Origin: Chloroflexota bacterium
Lineage (GTDB): Bacteria; Chloroflexota; Dehalococcoidia; Tepidiformales; Tepidiformaceae
Direction of reading: 5' to 3'
NCBI GenBank assembly: GCA_963169135.1
Contig: CAUJEQ010000227.1
Location: forward strand, 1-9,394
DNA: 9,394 nt
Shown: positions 6,304 to 9,394 of the stretch, in pieces
How the letters are laid out: every line of letters begins with the position of its first letter
How positions within the stretch are numbered: position 1 is the first letter of the stretch
Program-made: the position numbers and the translations under genes
The notes under the pieces: generated by a model
The model's input: only the letters and a program-made list of their open reading frames with translations
The model's database searches: none
What the model was told of the DNA's origin: nothing

Positions 6304-7575
6304 TCAGGGGAGGCGGTTGACGGGACGCAGGAAGAAGATGGCCACCAGGCCAATGCCGGTGGCGATGGCCGCACTGGAGACAATGGTGACCTGGGGGCCC
6401 CAGAGGCTGGCCTGGATGCCGGCCTGGGCGTAGCCGACCGGGATGCTGGCGCTGAACGAGAGGCCGTACATGCTCATCACGCGGCCCATCATCTGGCGGT
6501 CCGTGTTCTCCTGGAGAAGCGCGACAGCGAAGTTGATGAAGATGGCCGGACCCAGAATGCCGGCGACGAAGGCGAGGGCCATCGAGAGGGGCAGCCAGGA
6601 ACTGAGCCCGTAGAGCAGCCAGAAGCTCCCGCCGAAGAGCAGGGAGCCGGTCAACATCCGGCCCCGGTGGCGCGAGCGGAACATGCTCATGAGGATCGAG
6701 CCGAAAACGATGCCTGCACCGAGCGAGCCCCACAGAAATCCCACGTACTTGTCGGAGGCTTCGTACACGTCCTCCACCATGAGGACCACGGTCACCGCGA
6801 ACGGGCCCATCAGGAACACGCCGGGGACCGTGCCGAGGGCGAGGATGCCGAGCAGCGAGCTGTCGTTGCGCACGTAACGGATGCCCTCGGCCAGGTCGTG
6901 GCGGACGCTGCGGCCGGTGGGCACGGGCATATCGGTGGCGATCCGGCCGAAGAAGACGGCGGCGAGGGCGAGCATCGCTACTTCGGCGGCGAATGCCACG
7001 GTAAGGCCCCACCCGTCCGCGAGCAGGCCGCCGATGCTGGGCCCGCCGAACTGGAGGGTGGCCATGAACGCCATGGTCCCCCAGATAGCACCGTTCTGAA
7101 TCTGGGAGACGTGGAGGATCTGGGGCATCATGCTCTGGCGGGCAGGGTTGGTGAAGGCGCCGGCGCTGCCGACAATGGCCGCAAGGATGAAGACCGGCCA
7201 GATGACACTCGCTTCGAAACCAGCCAGGGCGACGTAGACCAGCGACACAGCCGCAGCGACGGCGTAGGTGTGCACGAGGATGCGCCGCCGCTCGACGCGG
7301 TCGGCGATAACGCCCCCGAAGAGTGCGAGCGCGGCGCCGGGGAGCGTCTGGCAGATAAGGGCGGCAGCGATGGCGGCGGCACGCTGGTCCTCGCCTACGC
7401 GGTCGCGGATAAAGAGGGGCACGGTGACGGCCTGGATGCCGACGCCGGTGCCCGCGACTACAGAGGCGAGCCACCAGACACGGTAGCCAGCGACGCTGAA
7501 CGGGTTGCGCGAGACGACAGCTGGTTCAGGTGCGGAGGTGGCGGCGACCGGCTGGGGGAGCACTTCTTCGGTCAT
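6304..7575 (-). CDS. MFS transporter, EntS/MFS_3-like exporter
   Basis: Inner-membrane major facilitator transporter of 423 aa with about 12 hydrophobic segments. After a soluble N terminus (1-30), the loop between segments 2 and 3 carries the MFS signature GGVIADRVERRRIL (87-100). NPARQSMMPQIL (143-154) and the C-terminal-half ENTDRQMMGRVMSMYGLSF (356-374) are typical of the EntS-like proton-coupled drug or siderophore exporters. A hydrophilic central loop lies about 211-240. ATG 7575 is chosen because it begins a normal N terminus; extension to 7659 would add non-coding-looking residues. No Shine-Dalgarno is evident before it. It lies 70 nt downstream of the acyl carrier protein on the same strand, so read-through from the E1-E2-ACP block is possible. 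The substrate is unknown. Confidence 0.88.
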   Translation of the reverse strand: MTEEVLPQPVAATSAPEPAVVSRNPFSVAGYRVWWLASVVAGTGVGIQAVTVPLFIRDRVGEDQRAAAIAAALICQTLPGAALALFGGVIADRVERRRILVHTYAVAAAVSLVYVALAGFEASVIWPVFILAAIVGSAGAFTNPARQSMMPQILHVSQIQNGAIWGTMAFMATLQFGGPSIGGLLADGWGLTVAFAAEVAMLALAAVFFGRIATDMPVPTGRSVRHDLAEGIRYVRNDSSLLGILALGTVPGVFLMGPFAVTVVLMVEDVYEASDKYVGFLWGSLGAGIVFGSILMSMFRSRHRGRMLTGSLLFGGSFWLLYGLSSWLPLSMALAFVAGILGPAIFINFAVALLQENTDRQMMGRVMSMYGLSFSASIPVGYAQAGIQASLWGPQVTIVSSAAIATGIGLVAIFFLRPVNRLP

Positions 7576-7645
7576 GGGCGCGGAGTGTACTTGGTTCCCG
7601 GCTTGGTTGCATGAGACAACTCGCAGGGGGTCGCGGCCAGGCAGG

Positions 7646-7894
7646 TTACGCCCCGGCACCCCTGCCCAGGTACGCGACGCAGCCGTTCAGAGACGCCAGC
7701 AGGGGGTAGTCCTCCTCGGGTACGTCCATCCCGGTGCGCTCGTGGATACCGATGATGAAGTTCAGGAAGTCCATGGAGTCGATATCGAGTTGTTCGCGGA
7801 ACTCGACATCGGGCTCGAGCTCGTCGAAGTCGGCCTCGGGAGTGATCTGGCGGAGTACGGCAAAGACGGTTTCGCGCGCCTGTTCTGCGTTCAT
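7646..7894 (-). CDS. Free-standing acyl carrier protein
   Basis: Small acidic four-helix phosphopantetheine-binding protein of 82 aa, the normal size for an ACP. The attachment site is Ser40 in LDIDSMDFLNF, matching the DSM/DSL motif where a 4'-phosphopantetheinyl transferase adds the arm. Helix 3 (EEDYPLL) and the closing helix (LNGCVAYL) are present. It carries acyl groups as thioesters. ATG 7894 has GGAG 5 nt upstream. The ATG overlaps the E2 stop as ATGA, so translation is likely coupled. No fatty-acid-synthesis genes (fabD, fabG, fabF) surround it, so this is probably a dedicated ACP and not the general one. Its likely partner is the 2-oxoacid dehydrogenase encoded just upstream. Partner assignment is inference from position. 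Confidence 0.92.
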   Translation of the reverse strand: MNAEQARETVFAVLRQITPEADFDELEPDVEFREQLDIDSMDFLNFIIGIHERTGMDVPEEDYPLLASLNGCVAYLGRGAGA

Positions 7895-9225
7895 AGGTGC
7901 TCCGGTTCCTGGAGAAGGCGGTTGACGGTGGCAAGGAAAATGCCGCCCCGATGGCCGTCGCTGACGCGATGGTCGGCGGCGACAGTGGCGGTGATGACCG
8001 GGCGGACGCCGAGCATGCCCGCCTCGGCCCAGGGCCTTTCGATGACCTTGCCGAAGCCAACGAGGGCGACCTGGGGCGGGTAAATGACGCCGTAGACGAA
8101 GCCGGCGCCGAGTTCGCCGAGGTTGGTGACGGTCAGCGTGCTCGACGCCATCTCGGAGGCACGGAGGCGTCCCGCGCGGGCGCGCTTTACCAGGTCTGCC
8201 AGTTCGCGCATGAGGTCGCCGAGCGGCTTATTGCTGGCGTCCATGATGGCGGGGGCGACGAGGCCGCCCTGGCGGAGGGAGATGGCGACGCCGAGATTGA
8301 TGGCGGTGGAGGGCTCGAAAGCGCCGTCGGTGTAGTAGCCGTTCATCTCCGGGACATCGTGCGCGGCAAGGGCGGTCGCCTTCAGCAGGAGCGCGCTGTA
8401 GAGGATGCGGTCCGTGACGGAGCGGCGGCGGTTCTCTTCGCGCAGCCAGCCGAGCGCGCGGGACATATCGACATCGAGCCCAAGGTAGTAGTGGGGGATC
8501 TCGCGGTTGGAGCGTTCCATCAAGCCGGAGATTGGCCTGCGGCTCTGGGCGCGCTTCGCAGCCTCGAGTGCGGGCTCGGGAGCTGCGGCTGGAGCTGGTG
8601 GGACGGCCAGGTGATCCAGGTCAGCCGCCGTGATGGAGCCGCCGGGTCCTGTGCCCTTCACAGCCGCGAGATCGATCCCGCGCTCCTGGGCGATGCGGCG
8701 GGCGCGAGGCGAAACAAGCAGGCGGCGCGGTGGGGGGGACGGTACTGGCTGCAGTGGAGGGCTGGGTGCAGCGCGTGCAACCGCGTGCTCCACGTCGGAG
8801 CGGGTGACGGCGCCACCGACGCCGCTGCCGGGAATGGATGCGAGCTCGATGCCGAGTTCGCGGGCGAGGACCCTGGCGGTGGGCGTGGCGCGCACCGGCG
8901 GGGCGGCCTTGGCCACGGGCTCGGGGGCGCGAGCCACAGGTGGGGCTGCTGGTTGTACCGCTACCGGCGCCGGAGCCGGGGCGGCGGGGCTGCCAGTCGC
9001 GACAAGTGCGAGCGGTGTGCCGACCGCGACGCGCTCGCCCTGGGAGACGAGGATCTTCTCGATGGTGCCGGTCTCGAAGATCTCGACTTCCATGTCGGCC
9101 TTGTCGGTCTCGATTTCGACGACGATGTCGCCGCGGTGGACCTGGTCGCCCGGTTTGACCAGCCAGCGGGTAACGGTCCCTTCGGTCATGTCGGCGCCGA
9201 GCGAGGGCATGAGGAACTCAGCCAT
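7891..9225 (-). CDS. 2-oxoacid dehydrogenase E2 acyltransferase with two PSBD-like domains
   Basis: Lipoyl-dependent acyltransferase core (E2) of a pyruvate/acetoin/branched-chain-type dehydrogenase complex, 444 aa. One lipoyl domain is at 2-76, with Lys42 in ETDKADMEVE as lipoyl site. An Ala/Pro-rich linker (78-112) leads to a first peripheral-subunit-binding-like domain (114-147), a second linker, and a second such domain (171-206, SPRARRIAQERGIDL). The catalytic domain spans about 228-444, with His419 and Asp423 in DHRVSDG and the conserved IYPPQVALVGFG. Which 2-oxoacid is used cannot be decided here, so no gene symbol is given. Both binding-domain turns (GVGGAV, GPGGSI) lack the Arg usual after the Gly-Gly. 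The start is ATG 9225, overlapping the E1 beta stop by 8 nt; the end overlaps the ACP start by 4 nt. Confidence 0.92.
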   Translation of the reverse strand: MAEFLMPSLGADMTEGTVTRWLVKPGDQVHRGDIVVEIETDKADMEVEIFETGTIEKILVSQGERVAVGTPLALVATGSPAAPAPAPVAVQPAAPPVARAPEPVAKAAPPVRATPTARVLARELGIELASIPGSGVGGAVTRSDVEHAVARAAPSPPLQPVPSPPPRRLLVSPRARRIAQERGIDLAAVKGTGPGGSITAADLDHLAVPPAPAAAPEPALEAAKRAQSRRPISGLMERSNREIPHYYLGLDVDMSRALGWLREENRRRSVTDRILYSALLLKATALAAHDVPEMNGYYTDGAFEPSTAINLGVAISLRQGGLVAPAIMDASNKPLGDLMRELADLVKRARAGRLRASEMASSTLTVTNLGELGAGFVYGVIYPPQVALVGFGKVIERPWAEAGMLGVRPVITATVAADHRVSDGHRGGIFLATVNRLLQEPEHL

Positions 9226-9394
9226 TGCTTCCCATCACCTTCAGGCCGGCGGCGACGATGCGCTCAACGCTCGGGAGGGCGGCCTCTTCCATATGTTTCG
9301 AGTAGGGCAGTGGGACTTCGGCGGTGCAGACGCGCTCTATGGGAGCATCCAGTTCGTAGAGCGCCTCTTCCATGAGGCGGGCCATGATCTCGGC
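9218..9394 (-). CDS. 2-oxoacid dehydrogenase E1 beta subunit, C-terminal part
   Basis: Partial gene: the last 58 codons plus stop, running off the right edge. The reading frame gives AEIMARLMEEALYELDAP, then a segment with VCTAEVPLPYSKHMEEAALP, then IVAAGLKVMG. The VPLPYSK..EEAALP pattern is the C-terminal hallmark of thiamine-diphosphate E1 beta subunits of pyruvate/acetoin/branched-chain dehydrogenases, where this region helps form the heterotetramer with E1 alpha. Its stop overlaps the first codons of the E2 gene by 8 nt, supporting one operon. E1 alpha is expected just beyond the window. Confidence 0.9.
   Translation of the reverse strand, partial: AEIMARLMEEALYELDAPIERVCTAEVPLPYSKHMEEAALPSVERIVAAGLKVMGSNG

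Noticed and set aside
6667..7614. 315-aa plus-strand frame opposite the MFS gene
   Set aside because: His/Gly/Asp-rich antisense composition; the minus strand encodes a clear 12-segment transporter.
7897..9375. 492-aa plus-strand frame opposite the E2 gene
   Set aside because: Gly/Ala/Asp-rich antisense shadow of a GC-rich gene; the minus strand encodes a complete E2 with lipoyl and DHRVSDG motifs.
1..9394. CRISPR array, transposon ends, tRNA or rRNA
   Set aside because: No regularly spaced repeats, transposase-like frames, terminal inverted repeats or structured RNA signatures were seen.

Overview
This is a high-GC bacterial window (roughly two thirds G+C by eye) that is densely packed with genes. 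Nothing in it looks like phage, an insertion sequence, CRISPR, tRNA or rRNA. The gene types suggest a free-living aerobic heterotroph with an actinobacterial- or Chloroflexota-like gene repertoire: an F420-type luciferase-like oxidoreductase, an ACAD10/APH-type kinase, a small PPOX-fold protein, and a lipoyl 2-oxoacid dehydrogenase complex. I lean towards Chloroflexota (Dehalococcoidia/Tepidiforma-like), but that is an impression and not a proof.

Layout. 1-256: no supported gene, two short hairpins. 257-1645 (+): secreted S1/V8-like serine protease with a long C-terminal extension. 1718-2383 (-): unrecognised multi-pass membrane protein, convergent with the protease. 2521-3606 (+): CaCA-family Na+/Ca2+ exchanger, divergent from the membrane protein. 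3617-4030 (-): small pyridoxamine-phosphate-oxidase-fold protein, ending 10 nt from the exchanger. 4031-4244: divergent intergenic region with a candidate operator and a weak candidate promoter. 4245-5279 and 5283-6293 (+): APH-fold kinase and LLM-class oxidoreductase, only 3 nt apart, probably one transcript. 6304-7575 (-): MFS exporter, convergent with the oxidoreductase. 7646-7894 (-): acyl carrier protein. 7891-9225 (-): E2 acyltransferase of a 2-oxoacid dehydrogenase. 9218-9394 (-): C-terminal end of the E1 beta subunit, running off the window.

The part that deserves most attention is the minus-strand block at the right end. E1 beta overlaps E2 by 8 nt, and E2 overlaps a free-standing acyl carrier protein by 4 nt (ATGA). 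A lipoyl E2 makes acyl-thioesters and an ACP carries them. The tight coupling therefore raises the possibility that this complex delivers acyl groups to an ACP rather than, or as well as, to CoA. The E2 is also unusual in having two peripheral-subunit-binding-like domains, each lacking the Arg usual in its Gly-Gly-Arg turn. The MFS exporter lies 70 nt downstream on the same strand and might export a product of the pathway, but that is speculation.
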